In this document: one piece after another, positions 26,551 to 36,844 of the stretch
How positions within the stretch are numbered: position 1 is the first letter of the stretch
Layout of the letters: each line of letters begins with the position of its first letter
NCBI RefSeq assembly: GCF_029533155.1
Contig: NZ_JAIZDB010000017.1
Coordinates: 181,293 to 245,292 of the forward strand
DNA: 64,000 nucleotides
DNA from: Psychrobacillus antarcticus
GTDB taxonomy: Bacteria > Bacillota > Bacilli > Bacillales_A > Planococcaceae
Reading direction: 5' to 3'
Notes under the pieces: model-generated
Databases searched by the model: none
What the model saw: only the letters and a program-made list of their open reading frames with translations
What the model was told of the DNA's origin: nothing
Position numbers and translations under genes: made by a program

Positions 26551-26730
26551 TCGTTGGCGGGACTTCCTCGCCCGCGGAGGCCAACAACGATGTTGGTCAC
26601 AAAGGCATTGAGGCCCACAGGAGGTGGGTCATGCAATCGTTGCCGCAGGACGCGGCGAACTTAGATTGCCTTCCTTTTGAGACGTGGCGCACTTAGCCTT
26701 TGTTCCCCGCCTGAAACGAAAATCACAGCG
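26551..26730 (-). repeat. Inverted left-module fragment of the composite repeat
   Basis: The reverse complement gives the left module of copies B and E: CGTTTCAGGCG, GGCAATCTAAGTTCGCCGCG, GTGGGCCTCAATGCC and the GTTGG/CCAACA hairpin. The A-rich middle and nested hairpin are absent. Confidence 0.75.
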
Positions 26731-26799
26731 TTTATTCACTTCTATTAATTTTGAACTTATATGATTTAAATTTCTTCAATCGAAAGGAGATCAAACCAA

Positions 26800-29700
26800 T
26801 TGTCGTTACGAATAGTGAGTGGCCGATCAGGCTCTGGAAAAACAACCTTTATCCATCAAGAAATAATTACAGAACTACATAAAGCTCCTCTTGGAGACCC
26901 GATATTCTACATAGTACCTGACCAAATGTCCTTTTCCAGTGAATACGACCTTGCAGCAGAATCGGGGCTTCCTGGACTAATTAGAGCACAGGTAACGACA
27001 TTTAAACGACTTGCGTGGCGTGTCCTCCAAGAAACTGGTGGAATTGCCAAAGAAGAAATAAGCGGCTTCGGTTACCGTATGCTTATTCGTAGCCTGCTGG
27101 AAAACCACAAAGACGAATTTACGCTGTTTAAACGAGCGGCAACTAAAAGAGGATTCACCGACCAAATCGAAGTATTACTCAAAGAGTTTAGTAGATACTG
27201 TATGGATTACTCTACAATGGCCAATGCCCTAAGCAATTTAGAAAAGGTGAATGCTCCCAAAATACTTATAGATAAATCCTCCGATATTATGCTGATGCTT
27301 GAAAAAATAGAGCAAAAACTAGGGGTTAGTTATATTGACGGAGAAGGCTACTTAACCTTATTAGCAACGAAAATAAAAGACTCTTCACTACTTGCCAAAA
27401 CAGATATATACATCGATGGATTCACTTCGTTTACGCCGAGAGAAATAGAGATTATTGAGCAATTAATGAAGCAAGTAAAGCGCATTACAATCGCCCTTCC
27501 AATGGAATCATTGCAAGATGCTACAGAGGACCAATCGTTGTTCTATCAACCTGCAAATACATGTGTAAGATTATTAGAAATAGCACAAATCGAACAAGTG
27601 GAAATAGAAGAAACTGTCCATCGACATGAACAAAAACGATTTATGTCCCAAGAAATTGCTCATATTGAGGCTAATCTAGATCAGCTTCCTCACCTGCAAA
27701 CGAAGTCAGAGGGGAATATTCGTATAACGGAAGCTGCCAATCGTCGTGCAGAAATGCATGCTGTAGCAAGACAAATACGTACACTCATGCAACAGAAAAG
27801 TGTTCGTTATAACGAAATGGCTATTTTGCATAGAGATGCAGACGTATACGAAGGATTAATCGAGACTATTTTTCCGCAGTATGATATTCCGGTTTTCATT
27901 AGTAAAAAGAAACCAATGTTACATCACCCGTTAATCGAGCTTAGTCGGACCATTTTAGAGATTATTCGAACAGATTGGAAATATGAACCTGTTTTTCGTG
28001 CGGTGAAGACGGATTTATTTTTTCCGTTAGATGCCCCTAAAAAAACATGGAGAGAGCGTGCGGATCGTTTAGAGAATTTTGTCTTAGCATTCGGAATCTA
28101 CGGAGATAGATGGCTCGATGAAAGACGCTGGGTGTATAAAAAATATCGTGGCTTAGAATTTTATTCGAAAGTGCAAACCGATGAAGAAAAAAGTATTCAA
28201 GCTGATATCCACACAATAAGAGACTTGATCGTCGAACCAATGAAAGTCCTTTCCGATCAGTTGAAGCAAAGTATAACGGCAAAAGACTATGCAATAGCTA
28301 TTTATACTTTTATAGAAAAGCTAAACGTATATGAAAAACTACAAAGCTTGAAACAAGCCGAAGAAGAAAACGGTCAGTTACTTTTAGCTTCCGAGCATGA
28401 ACAAGTATGGAACGAGTGGGTAAATGTAATCGACCAGTTTGTACTGATGTTTGGCGAAAAGGAAATGTCTTTGGAAGAAGTAGGAAAGATTTTAGAAGAA
28501 GGCTACGACCAGCTTGCATTTTCAGGCATTCCACCTACGCTTGATCAAGTGATTGTTGGGAATGTGGATATCGTTCGTTTAACGAATATTAAGGCCGCAT
28601 TTGTGCTTGGAGTAAATGATGGAGCTTATCCAAAACGGATGGATCATGAGGGGTTGCTAACGGATTCAGAGCGCGAATGGTTCACACAAATTGGATTTGA
28701 ACTTGCACCAACGTCCAAAATGCGGTTGATGGACGAAAATTATTTAATTTATAAAGCATTCGTCACTGCATCCCATTACTTATACGTATCGTATCCGATG
28801 GCTGATAACGAGGGGAAAGCACTGTTACCTTCCATGTATATTAAAAAAATGCATCAAATGGTAAGTGATTTGCCTGTTGAAGTTGCTGTAATGGATCCGA
28901 GCGATATGCTAACAGATGGATTAGATTTGACTTCCATCAGCCACCCACGGCCTACATTGCCGTATGTGATTATGCAGCTTCGAGGAGCGCTGGAAACAGG
29001 GGAATTATCTGCGGTGTGGCAGTCCGTTTACGAGTATTATTTAGAGGACCCATATTGGTCCAAATTATTGAAGAGAATTTCGAAGCCCTTAACGCATGGC
29101 AATAAAACCGAGATATTAAATGAAGAAATGACTGCTGCACTATACGGGGAAACAATGATTTCTAGCGTGTCTCGTGTAGAGAAATATTATAGCTGTCCAT
29201 TTGCACATTACGCATCTTATGGCCTAAAGCTAGAAGAACGTGCAGAGTATAAATTAGAAGCACCGCAAATGGGAGACTTATTCCATGCGGCGTTGAAATG
29301 GATTGCGGATGAGACGAAGCGTTTAGATATACAATGGTCCCAGTTAACTCGCCAACAATGCTACCAGCTTGCTAGACAAGCAGTCGACTATATTGTGCCA
29401 GTTTTTGTTCACCAATTATTATTAAGTACAAATCGCTACCGATATATCCAACGTAAATTGGAGCAGATTGTGGCAAATACGTTAATAGCTTTAAGTCAGC
29501 ATTCAAAAGGTTCAAGCTTTGTTCCGATAGCTATTGAAGCTGGATTCGGACCTGGAGAGGCATTGCCAGCATTAGAAATTCCCTTGAAGCGTAGTCGGAA
29601 AATGCAATTACGTGGTCGAATCGACCGTGTAGATGCAGCCAATATTAACGGCAATATGTTTGTTCGGATTGTCGATTATAAATCATCTAAAAAAGGGATT

Positions 29701-30294
29701 GATTTGAATGAGGTATACCATGGTATTTCCCTACAAATGTTAACTTATTTAGACGTAGCTGTAGAAAATGCCGAAATATGGCTACATGAGGGTGCTAATC
29801 CAGCAGGCGTTTTATATGTGCATATGCATAATCCTTTTATTCAGTCGCAAAAAGAAATGGAAGATGCAGAACTGGAGGATGCCGTTTATAAATCCTATAA
29901 AATGAATGGTCTATTACTCGATGACCCAGAAGTTATTATGGAAATGGACGATCAGATTTCAGGATTTTCGAAAGTTATTCCAGTACGTATGAATAAAGAC
30001 GGAAACCTGTCCAAATCATCCTCAAAAGTAGTAGAGCCGGAGCAAATGAGATTGCTGCAATCCTTTGTACGTAAAAAGCATGAGCAAGCAGGGAACGCCA
30101 TGAATGCTGGAGATACGCGCGTGCTACCTTATAAAATAAAAGACAAAATGCCATGTACGTATTGCTCATATCGTAGTGTTTGCCAATTTGATCCCGGGGA
30201 TCCCGCTCAACAAGTACGTGCATTGAAAGTGGAGCAGCCAGAAATAGTAGCAGAAAAAATTCGAGAGGAGATGAGTTCAAATGAACATTCCTAA
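26800..30294 (+). CDS. addB: ATP-dependent helicase/nuclease subunit AddB
   Basis: AddB (1164 residues, usual size) with AddA forms the RecBCD-type enzyme that resects double-strand ends to Chi. A P-loop GRSGSGKTTF lies at 8-17. The C-terminal nuclease domain has the catalytic RIVDYKSSKKG and the four-cysteine iron-sulfur staple, one Cys in SCPFAHYASYG near 798 and three in PCTYCSYRSVCQF near 1119-1128. The start is TTG 26800 after aaaggag. addA begins inside its last codons. Confidence 0.97.
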   Translation: MSLRIVSGRSGSGKTTFIHQEIITELHKAPLGDPIFYIVPDQMSFSSEYDLAAESGLPGLIRAQVTTFKRLAWRVLQETGGIAKEEISGFGYRMLIRSLLENHKDEFTLFKRAATKRGFTDQIEVLLKEFSRYCMDYSTMANALSNLEKVNAPKILIDKSSDIMLMLEKIEQKLGVSYIDGEGYLTLLATKIKDSSLLAKTDIYIDGFTSFTPREIEIIEQLMKQVKRITIALPMESLQDATEDQSLFYQPANTCVRLLEIAQIEQVEIEETVHRHEQKRFMSQEIAHIEANLDQLPHLQTKSEGNIRITEAANRRAEMHAVARQIRTLMQQKSVRYNEMAILHRDADVYEGLIETIFPQYDIPVFISKKKPMLHHPLIELSRTILEIIRTDWKYEPVFRAVKTDLFFPLDAPKKTWRERADRLENFVLAFGIYGDRWLDERRWVYKKYRGLEFYSKVQTDEEKSIQADIHTIRDLIVEPMKVLSDQLKQSITAKDYAIAIYTFIEKLNVYEKLQSLKQAEEENGQLLLASEHEQVWNEWVNVIDQFVLMFGEKEMSLEEVGKILEEGYDQLAFSGIPPTLDQVIVGNVDIVRLTNIKAAFVLGVNDGAYPKRMDHEGLLTDSEREWFTQIGFELAPTSKMRLMDENYLIYKAFVTASHYLYVSYPMADNEGKALLPSMYIKKMHQMVSDLPVEVAVMDPSDMLTDGLDLTSISHPRPTLPYVIMQLRGALETGELSAVWQSVYEYYLEDPYWSKLLKRISKPLTHGNKTEILNEEMTAALYGETMISSVSRVEKYYSCPFAHYASYGLKLEERAEYKLEAPQMGDLFHAALKWIADETKRLDIQWSQLTRQQCYQLARQAVDYIVPVFVHQLLLSTNRYRYIQRKLEQIVANTLIALSQHSKGSSFVPIAIEAGFGPGEALPALEIPLKRSRKMQLRGRIDRVDAANINGNMFVRIVDYKSSKKGIDLNEVYHGISLQMLTYLDVAVENAEIWLHEGANPAGVLYVHMHNPFIQSQKEMEDAELEDAVYKSYKMNGLLLDDPEVIMEMDDQISGFSKVIPVRMNKDGNLSKSSSKVVEPEQMRLLQSFVRKKHEQAGNAMNAGDTRVLPYKIKDKMPCTYCSYRSVCQFDPGDPAQQVRALKVEQPEIVAEKIREEMSSNEHS

Positions 30295-33200
30295 TATGCC
30301 AGAAGAACTAACATGGACACCTGCACAATGGACGGCAATCTGGGCAACGGGTTCAGATGTGCTCGTTTCCGCTGCTGCAGGTTCTGGTAAAACGGCTGTC
30401 CTTATCGATCGTCTCATTCAAAAAGTTATTGCTAAGGAACACCCGATCAATGTTGATGAGTTATTGGTCGTTACCTTTACCAATGCTTCCGCTGCAGAAA
30501 TGCGCCACCGTATGGGAGAGGCACTAGAGAAAGCTATAGCGAACGATCCGACATCGAATCATTTACGAAAACAACTAAGTCTGTTAAATAAAGCACAAAT
30601 CTCAACACTACATTCATTTTGTTTAAATATTGTACGGCAATATGCATATATGCTAACGATAGACCCAGGTTTCCGTATTGCAAACGAAACCGAAGCGGCA
30701 ATCATGCGTGATGATATGTTAGCTGAAGTCCTAGAAGCAGCCTATCATGTCGACAATCCAGAGACGATGTATCGATTATCGGATAGTTTCACCTCCGATC
30801 GTGACGATCAATCGATTGAAGTGATGATTGAAAAACTTTATTCCTATTCGCGCGTACATCCAGAGCCTGCGAAGTGGTTGCTGGCAATTCCGGAAGCATA
30901 TAATCTACCGGAAGATATGACGATAGATGAGCTTTCATTTATCGACCCATTGAAGCTTGCAATCATCCATCATTTAGAAGAGGCAATCGCTGTAACCGAA
31001 GAGATTCGTAGACTCGCAAATAAACCAAATGGACCGGCTCCTCTTGCAGAAACTGTGATGATTGATCAGCAAATGATTCAAGAGGCAGTAGATTTGATGA
31101 AGAATAGCTCGTGGCAAAGTGTTTTTCATTACTTCCAAGGCATTAAATGGGGAAGAGCAGCAGCGATAAAAAAAGACTCTTGCGATGAAGGATTAAAAAA
31201 TCAAGCGACAAACAAACGGACAAAAGTGAAGAAAATCGTCAATGACTTAAAGGATAATTATTTCACTCGAACACCAGAAAGATTGCTTGAGGAAATGCGA
31301 TTAATGGCACCACAGCTTCAAAAACTAGTGGAACTTACGATAGCTTATGGAGAGCGTTATACTGCAGCAAAAAATGAAAAGGGTCTTGTCGACTTTTCAG
31401 ACTTAGAACATTACGCATTAGATATACTATCCGAGCAGGATGAAAATGGGGAGCTAATACCTTCAGATATAGCAAAGGAATATAAGGAGCGTTTTAAAGA
31501 AGTACTAGTGGACGAATATCAGGACACTAATTTACTACAAGAGACCATCTTACAATTTGTGAAAAGTGGAAATGAAAACACAGGCAATATGTTTATGGTA
31601 GGGGATGTCAAACAGTCCATCTATCGATTCCGATTAGCAGAACCAATGTTATTCTTAGGGAAATATTTGGCGTTCCATGATCTTCCAATTGATTCTGGTA
31701 TTAAAATAGATTTAAATGCCAACTTCCGCAGTAGAAAAGAAGTGCTGCATGCAACGAATTATATTTTTAGTCAAATTATGGGCAAACAAGTAGGGGAAAT
31801 AGAATACGATGAGGCAGCTTCCTTAAAACCTGGAGCTCCATATGAAGAAACCGAAACACCTGTCGAGCTTGCTCTATTATATGAAATAGAAGATAGCAGC
31901 GCGGAACCGAATGAGGATGATGAAGAAACGGTTGAAGTAATGGCAGAAGAGGAACTTAAAAAATCACAAGCCGAAGCACGTTATATTATTTCGAAAATAA
32001 ATGAAATGATTCAGTCCGAAGCAACTGTCTATGATCCATGGAAAAAAGTTCATCGGCCTGTCGAATACAGTGACATGGTCATATTAATGCGCTCGATGAC
32101 TTGGTCGGCGGAAGTTACAGAGCAATTTAAAGAAGCTGGAATTCCTTTGTACGCAGAGCTTTCGAAGGGTTATTTTGACGCAATTGAAGTCCTAATAATG
32201 CTACATACGCTTCGTACAATAGATAATCCGTATCAGGATATATCACTTGCATCCGTTCTCAGGTCACCATTTGTTGGACTAACAGAGTCAGAGCTAGCAC
32301 TTATCCGATTATCTGCTCCAAAGGAACCTTTCTACGATGCGATGAAAACATTTGTGTCAAGTGGAGGGGCGGGTTTATCGCCAGACACCGCTGAGAAACT
32401 ACAAAGATTCTTACTTCAATATGAAGATTGGCGTGATTTAAGTAGAAGGGGCTCACTAGCAGATTTAATATGGCAAATATACTTGGATACACATTACTAC
32501 GAAATAGTAGGTGCTATGCCAAATGGGAAACAAAGACAAGCAAACTTACGCATCCTTCACGACCGCGCAATCGATTATGAGAAAACTTCCTTCCGGGGAC
32601 TGTTCCGCTTTTTGCGTTTTATCGATCGTATGCGTAATCGAGGGGATGATTTAGGAGCAGCACGCGCAATAGGGGAAAAGGAAAATGTCGTTCGTTTAAT
32701 GACGATTCACTCTTCCAAAGGGTTGGAATTTCCGGTTGTGTTCATAGCTGGAATGGGTAGACCTTTTAACCAAATGGATTTTAATGAATCATACTTATTT
32801 GACCAATCGTTTGGGCTTGCGGTAAAAGCAATTGACCCTGACAAGCGAATCTCTTATACATCACTGCCATTTTTGTCTATGAAAGAGAAAAAACAAATGG
32901 AGTTGAAGGCGGAGGAAATGCGTGTCTTATATGTGGCGATGACACGTGCCAAAGAGCATTTATTCCTCATCGGATCTATAAAAGATTTAGCAAAAACGTT
33001 GGAAAAATGGGAGGATGCCCAAAACGTTTTGAGTGATGAAATGTTGCCTGGCTATATGCGTGCGAAAGCAAAAGGCTATTTAGACTGGATTGGACCAGCT
33101 TTAGCGAGACATACAAATTTCAGCCAGCTATCAGGTGTAAATGAAGCAAATATAGTGGATAGTGAATCCAAATGGAAAATTGTTGCTACATGTGTAGATG

Positions 33201-33994
33201 ACTTAAAACATATTGTACAAGAGGACGAAAAAGAAGCTATTGTATTGGAACAACTAATAGATCCTGCAAAAAGTCTCTATTTAAAGGAAGTTCAGGATCG
33301 TTTCGACACACCATACGCCTATGAAATGACTACACATAAACGTTCCAAACAATCAGTTAGCGAGATGAAGAAAATTCAGCAGCTGATGGAACGCTCGGAC
33401 GATGACTATTTTCAAATGTCTGGTCCTACTAGTCTGAAAAAGATTGCAAAGCGTCCTTTCTTCCTTCAACAAGAAACGAAATTGACGGGTGCAGAAGCAG
33501 GTACCGCGGTCCATGCCTTTATGCAAAACGTTGATCTGCAGGAAGAAAAAAATGAGGAGCAGGTTCTGCTTTTTGCAGAAAGACTTGCCGAACGTGAAAT
33601 TTTAACGAAAGCGGAACAGGCTGCCATAGATCCTAGCAAAATGGTTCCGCTCTTCCATTCAGAAATTGCTGTACGTCTACGAAATGCAAAAGACGTTATG
33701 CGAGAATTTCCTTTTACGTATGCGCTAGAGGACGATAATGGCGACAAACAAATTATCCAAGGGGTCGTCGATTGCTTATTTTTAGAGGATGATGGACGCT
33801 GGGTTTTATTGGACTATAAAACGGACAAAGTGAAACATCTATTAAAGGATGAAACATTATTACAGCAAGAAATGCAAAAACGCTACCAACTTCAATTGTC
33901 CCTTTATACGCAGGCAATTGAGGCGATATTACAAGTAGAGATAAAAGAAAAAGTACTATACTTATTTGATGTAAATAGAACCGTATCATTTTAG
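30281..33994 (+). CDS. addA: ATP-dependent helicase/nuclease subunit AddA
   Basis: The UvrD-like helicase plus nuclease subunit, 1237 residues. Motif I is AAAGSGKTAVLIDR (about 34-47), motif II VDEYQDTN, later motifs GDVKQSIYRFR, TIHSSKGLEFPVVF and VAMTRAKEHLF; the C-terminal RecB nuclease core has LLDYKTDK near 1180. It overlaps addB by 14 bases, with its ribosome site (gaggag) within addB. In B. subtilis sbcDC follow; here a DUF418 gene and yisK do. Confidence 0.97.
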   Translation: MNIPNMPEELTWTPAQWTAIWATGSDVLVSAAAGSGKTAVLIDRLIQKVIAKEHPINVDELLVVTFTNASAAEMRHRMGEALEKAIANDPTSNHLRKQLSLLNKAQISTLHSFCLNIVRQYAYMLTIDPGFRIANETEAAIMRDDMLAEVLEAAYHVDNPETMYRLSDSFTSDRDDQSIEVMIEKLYSYSRVHPEPAKWLLAIPEAYNLPEDMTIDELSFIDPLKLAIIHHLEEAIAVTEEIRRLANKPNGPAPLAETVMIDQQMIQEAVDLMKNSSWQSVFHYFQGIKWGRAAAIKKDSCDEGLKNQATNKRTKVKKIVNDLKDNYFTRTPERLLEEMRLMAPQLQKLVELTIAYGERYTAAKNEKGLVDFSDLEHYALDILSEQDENGELIPSDIAKEYKERFKEVLVDEYQDTNLLQETILQFVKSGNENTGNMFMVGDVKQSIYRFRLAEPMLFLGKYLAFHDLPIDSGIKIDLNANFRSRKEVLHATNYIFSQIMGKQVGEIEYDEAASLKPGAPYEETETPVELALLYEIEDSSAEPNEDDEETVEVMAEEELKKSQAEARYIISKINEMIQSEATVYDPWKKVHRPVEYSDMVILMRSMTWSAEVTEQFKEAGIPLYAELSKGYFDAIEVLIMLHTLRTIDNPYQDISLASVLRSPFVGLTESELALIRLSAPKEPFYDAMKTFVSSGGAGLSPDTAEKLQRFLLQYEDWRDLSRRGSLADLIWQIYLDTHYYEIVGAMPNGKQRQANLRILHDRAIDYEKTSFRGLFRFLRFIDRMRNRGDDLGAARAIGEKENVVRLMTIHSSKGLEFPVVFIAGMGRPFNQMDFNESYLFDQSFGLAVKAIDPDKRISYTSLPFLSMKEKKQMELKAEEMRVLYVAMTRAKEHLFLIGSIKDLAKTLEKWEDAQNVLSDEMLPGYMRAKAKGYLDWIGPALARHTNFSQLSGVNEANIVDSESKWKIVATCVDDLKHIVQEDEKEAIVLEQLIDPAKSLYLKEVQDRFDTPYAYEMTTHKRSKQSVSEMKKIQQLMERSDDDYFQMSGPTSLKKIAKRPFFLQQETKLTGAEAGTAVHAFMQNVDLQEEKNEEQVLLFAERLAEREILTKAEQAAIDPSKMVPLFHSEIAVRLRNAKDVMREFPFTYALEDDNGDKQIIQGVVDCLFLEDDGRWVLLDYKTDKVKHLLKDETLLQQEMQKRYQLQLSLYTQAIEAILQVEIKEKVLYLFDVNRTVSF

Positions 33995-34005
33995 GGGGAG
34001 AAAGC

Positions 34006-35169
34006 TTGCTAATCAAACCAACAGGAGTAAATGAACGAATCATCTCGATAGATGTCATGAGAGGGTTCGCCCTTTTAGGGATATTTGTCGTGAATATGCT
34101 ATTTTTCCATACTCCATATATTTATGTTAATCCATATACTTGGTATCAAAATCCAAGTGATTATGAGACGTTTAAAATGATTGATATTTTTGTGCAGGGA
34201 AGCGTGTATCCATTATTCTCCATGTTATTTGGATACGGTTTGGCTATGCAATTTATGAAGTCTGAAGCAAACGGACGTCCGTTTACCAAGTTCGCTGTTC
34301 GACGACTATCCGTTTTACTAGTAATCGGATGTATTCATGCTTTTCTTATATGGGCTGGGGATATATTGATAACGTATGCCTTAGCGGGATTTGTTTTATT
34401 ACTCATGATCAGATTAAAACCAATTTGGTTGTTTGTCATTAGTGTTTCCTTATTTTTAATACCAAATGGTTTACTTAGTGGCTTATTTTACTTAGGATCG
34501 AAACTAGATGCAGATTCAATGATTATTTATACTGCTATACAGGAAATCGAAGCATCTATTCTTGCTTACGGTCAAGGGTCATGGATGGATATCTTCTGGC
34601 AAAGATTAAGCGATTGGGTTTATATGAGCGGATACGGTTCCATGCTCCTAATAATGTTATTTACTATAGTTCCATTTTTGCTATTAGGTGCTGCAGCCGC
34701 AAAATGGAAGCTTATCGAAAGAGTGAAAGAGTTAAAAGTTTTTTGGATGGTTACTATTATAATTGCATTCGGCGTGGGTACATCCATTAAGTGGATTCCT
34801 TATATAAAGGAAGCAAATGCATTAACGATGTATGTCCAAGATACTTTTGGAGGACCACTTCAGGCAATTGCTTATGCAGGTATCATTGCTATGGTTTGTT
34901 CGATTCCGATCGCAGCAAAAATACTCTCTCCCATTTCGAAAGTCGGTAGAATGTCCATGACCATCTATTTAATGCAATCGATTATTGCAACTACCATTTT
35001 TTATTCCTACGGATTCGGGTTATATGGAAAAATTGATATAAGTACAGGTACATGGATGGCTGTGGGTATTTACGCATTACAAATAGTTTTCGCGGAGATT
35101 TGGTTTATGAAATTTAAGCAAGGTCCAGTGGAGTTATTGTGGAAAAAACTGACTTATTCGAATAGTTAG
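34006..35169 (+). CDS. DUF418-family membrane protein (YeiB-like)
   Basis: A 387-residue polytopic protein with an N-terminal heparan-acetyltransferase-like half (DVMRGFALLGIFVVNM, FSMLFGYGLAMQF, IGCIHAFLIWAGDILITYA) and a C-terminal DUF418 half (GPLQAIAYAGIIAMV, GRMSMTIYLMQSII). About ten TM helices. The family is widespread in Bacilli (YxaH, YrkO); its substrate is unknown. It starts at TTG 34006 (tagggggag upstream), 12 bp after addA, so it is probably in the same operon. Confidence 0.85.
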   Translation: MLIKPTGVNERIISIDVMRGFALLGIFVVNMLFFHTPYIYVNPYTWYQNPSDYETFKMIDIFVQGSVYPLFSMLFGYGLAMQFMKSEANGRPFTKFAVRRLSVLLVIGCIHAFLIWAGDILITYALAGFVLLLMIRLKPIWLFVISVSLFLIPNGLLSGLFYLGSKLDADSMIIYTAIQEIEASILAYGQGSWMDIFWQRLSDWVYMSGYGSMLLIMLFTIVPFLLLGAAAAKWKLIERVKELKVFWMVTIIIAFGVGTSIKWIPYIKEANALTMYVQDTFGGPLQAIAYAGIIAMVCSIPIAAKILSPISKVGRMSMTIYLMQSIIATTIFYSYGFGLYGKIDISTGTWMAVGIYALQIVFAEIWFMKFKQGPVELLWKKLTYSNS

Positions 35170-35247
35170 TCGAAAATAGATGAAAAGAAAGCTAATTTGT
35201 AATAGACTAAGAGATAGATTCAAAACTATTAAGGGAGTGTCCATTAG

Positions 35248-36144
35248 ATGAAACTGTTATCATACCGTTTACATGACAAAACTTACTTCGGACCAAAAGT
35301 CAAAAAAGAAGAGGCAGTATGGGATGTTCTACACATTCAAGAGACGCTCCAAGTATTACCCGAATTTCCAGCTACCATTGTCGAAGGTGTGCGTTTAGGC
35401 GTGGATTTTGTCGAACAAATTCGCAAACTAGTTGAAGCAGCGTTAAAGGCTGAAAATCCAAATGACTTTAAACGATCTTTTACAGAAATTGAGTGGCTTT
35501 CACCAATTCCACGTACTCCAAAGAATATTATGGCAGTAGGAAAAAATTATGTGGAACATGCAAAAGAAATGGGTGGAACAGCAAGTGATTTTGTTGTATT
35601 TACCAAATCACCAACTTCCATTGCGGCAGATGAGCAAACTCTTTCATTGCATACAGATATAACAAATTCATATGATTATGAAGGCGAGTTAGCGATTGTA
35701 ATTGGGAAACAAGGAAAAAACATACCAGAAAAATTAGCATATGATTATATTTTTGGATACACGATTGCCAATGACTTAACTGCTCGTGATTTACAAACGA
35801 AGCATCAGCAATTTTTCTTAGGAAAAAGTCTAGAAGGCTCTTGTCCAATGGGACCTTACTTAGTAACCAAAGATGAATTGCCGAATCCACAGGACCTTGC
35901 AGTTGTAACAAAAGTAAATGATGAAATTCGCCAAAATGGGAAAACTTCGGATATGTTGTACTCTGTTGAACAAATTATCGCTAAAATTTCCAAGTCAATC
36001 ATCCTAGAACCAGGTGATGTTATTTTGACAGGAACCCCTGCAGGTGTAGGGAAAGGATTCAATCCACCTCGCTTCTTGAAGTCAGGAGATATTGTCAAAA
36101 TATCTATTGAAGGAATAGGTACATTAGTGAACAAATTTGAGTAA
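35248..36144 (+). CDS. yisK: Fumarylacetoacetate hydrolase-family protein YisK
   Basis: A 298-residue member of the FAH superfamily. Metal-binding residues are visible in YDYEGELAIVIG (two Glu) and TIANDLTARDLQ (Asp), with the substrate lid GKSLEGSCPMGPYLV and the closing ILTGTPAGVGKGF. Family enzymes hydrolyse or decarboxylate beta-keto acids such as oxaloacetate; B. subtilis YisK has also been tied to cell shape through Mbl. The N-terminal 90 residues form the small extra domain of YisK. The ribosome site is aagggag. yisL follows, as in B. subtilis. Confidence 0.88.
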   Translation: MKLLSYRLHDKTYFGPKVKKEEAVWDVLHIQETLQVLPEFPATIVEGVRLGVDFVEQIRKLVEAALKAENPNDFKRSFTEIEWLSPIPRTPKNIMAVGKNYVEHAKEMGGTASDFVVFTKSPTSIAADEQTLSLHTDITNSYDYEGELAIVIGKQGKNIPEKLAYDYIFGYTIANDLTARDLQTKHQQFFLGKSLEGSCPMGPYLVTKDELPNPQDLAVVTKVNDEIRQNGKTSDMLYSVEQIIAKISKSIILEPGDVILTGTPAGVGKGFNPPRFLKSGDIVKISIEGIGTLVNKFE

Positions 36145-36199
36145 CATGTTACACTAAATAGGATAGTAGTAAACTACAAGTATAATTGAGGTGGAAAAA

Positions 36200-36562
36200 A
36201 TGGATTTCCTAGCAAGAACAGATTTACACATTACCACTTGGGTAGTCGCACTAATCCTATTTTTTGTAGCATTAGCGATTGCAAAACCGAAAGTAGTTCA
36301 TATGATTTTACGTTTGTTCTACATCCTAATCATCATTTCTGGGGTTGCTTTGTTCATCAAGGGCATGGACTTCGGTGAAGGAATGCTTTACGGATTAAAA
36401 TTCCTAGCAGGGATATTAGTAATTGGTATGATGGAAATGACTTTAGTGAAAAAGGCAAAAGGAAAACCGTACACAACTTTCTTAGTGTTAGTATTTGTTT
36501 TCTTCTTTATCGCACTTTTCCTAGGGTTCAAATTACCATTGGGTATCAATTTCTTAGCTTAA
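36200..36562 (+). CDS. yisL: YisL family (UPF0344) membrane protein
   Basis: A 120-residue protein with four TM helices starting HITTWVVALILFFVA; KPKVVHMILRLFYILIIISG is a family hallmark. Function unknown. The start is ATG 36200, since gaggtgg sits 6 nt upstream; the GTG at 36191 is part of that ribosome site. It ends 7 bp before a terminator. Confidence 0.88.
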   Translation: MDFLARTDLHITTWVVALILFFVALAIAKPKVVHMILRLFYILIIISGVALFIKGMDFGEGMLYGLKFLAGILVIGMMEMTLVKKAKGKPYTTFLVLVFVFFFIALFLGFKLPLGINFLA

Positions 36563-36567
36563 GTTTT

Positions 36568-36600
36568 GGGAAGCTTCCACTTAGTGGGAGCTTCTTTTCA
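36568..36600 (+). terminator. Rho-independent terminator of yisL
   Basis: GAAGCTTCCAC at 36570-36580 pairs with GTGGGAGCTTC at 36584-36594, then TTTT. Confidence 0.85.
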
Positions 36601-36652
36601 ATTCATCCAAATTATGCTATCTTGAAAGATAACAAGGGAGGGGGAGTAACAA

Positions 36653-36814
36653 GTGGGACTAACATTGCTCATATTAGTCATTGTCTTAATGATAGCTTTT
36701 ATAGCCACATCATTGATCATTGCCAACCTACAAAAAAACAATACCGATTCTTCAGGTGAACTCCAATCACATATCCTTCAAGAATTCCATAAAACCCAAA
36801 AGCCACCGAAATGA
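36653..36814 (+). CDS. Small single-pass membrane peptide (53 residues)
   Basis: A short gene starting at GTG 36653 behind a very strong ribosome site (aagggaggggg, 8 nt upstream) and stopping at 36812-36814. The N-terminal 24 residues are hydrophobic (LTLLILVIVLMIAFIATS within them), followed by a polar tail of about 29 residues. I do not recognise the family. A terminator-like hairpin overlaps its stop, a common arrangement for real small genes. The ribosome site, TM segment and terminator together make it believable. Confidence 0.6.
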   Translation: MGLTLLILVIVLMIAFIATSLIIANLQKNNTDSSGELQSHILQEFHKTQKPPK

Positions 36815-36830
36815 TCGGGGCTTTTGTTTT
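36796..36830 (+). terminator. Rho-independent terminator overlapping the small membrane gene
   Basis: CAAAAGCC and CCGA pair with TCGG and GGCTTTTG around aatga (one bulge), then TTTT. Confidence 0.65.
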
Positions 36831-36844
36831 GGAAAGGAATAAAG

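Noticed and set aside
26176..26636. Minus-strand frames with YLR every seven residues
   Set aside because: Translation of the 21-bp arrays. A heptad-repeat protein was considered, but frames lack starts with ribosome sites and cross unrelated elements.
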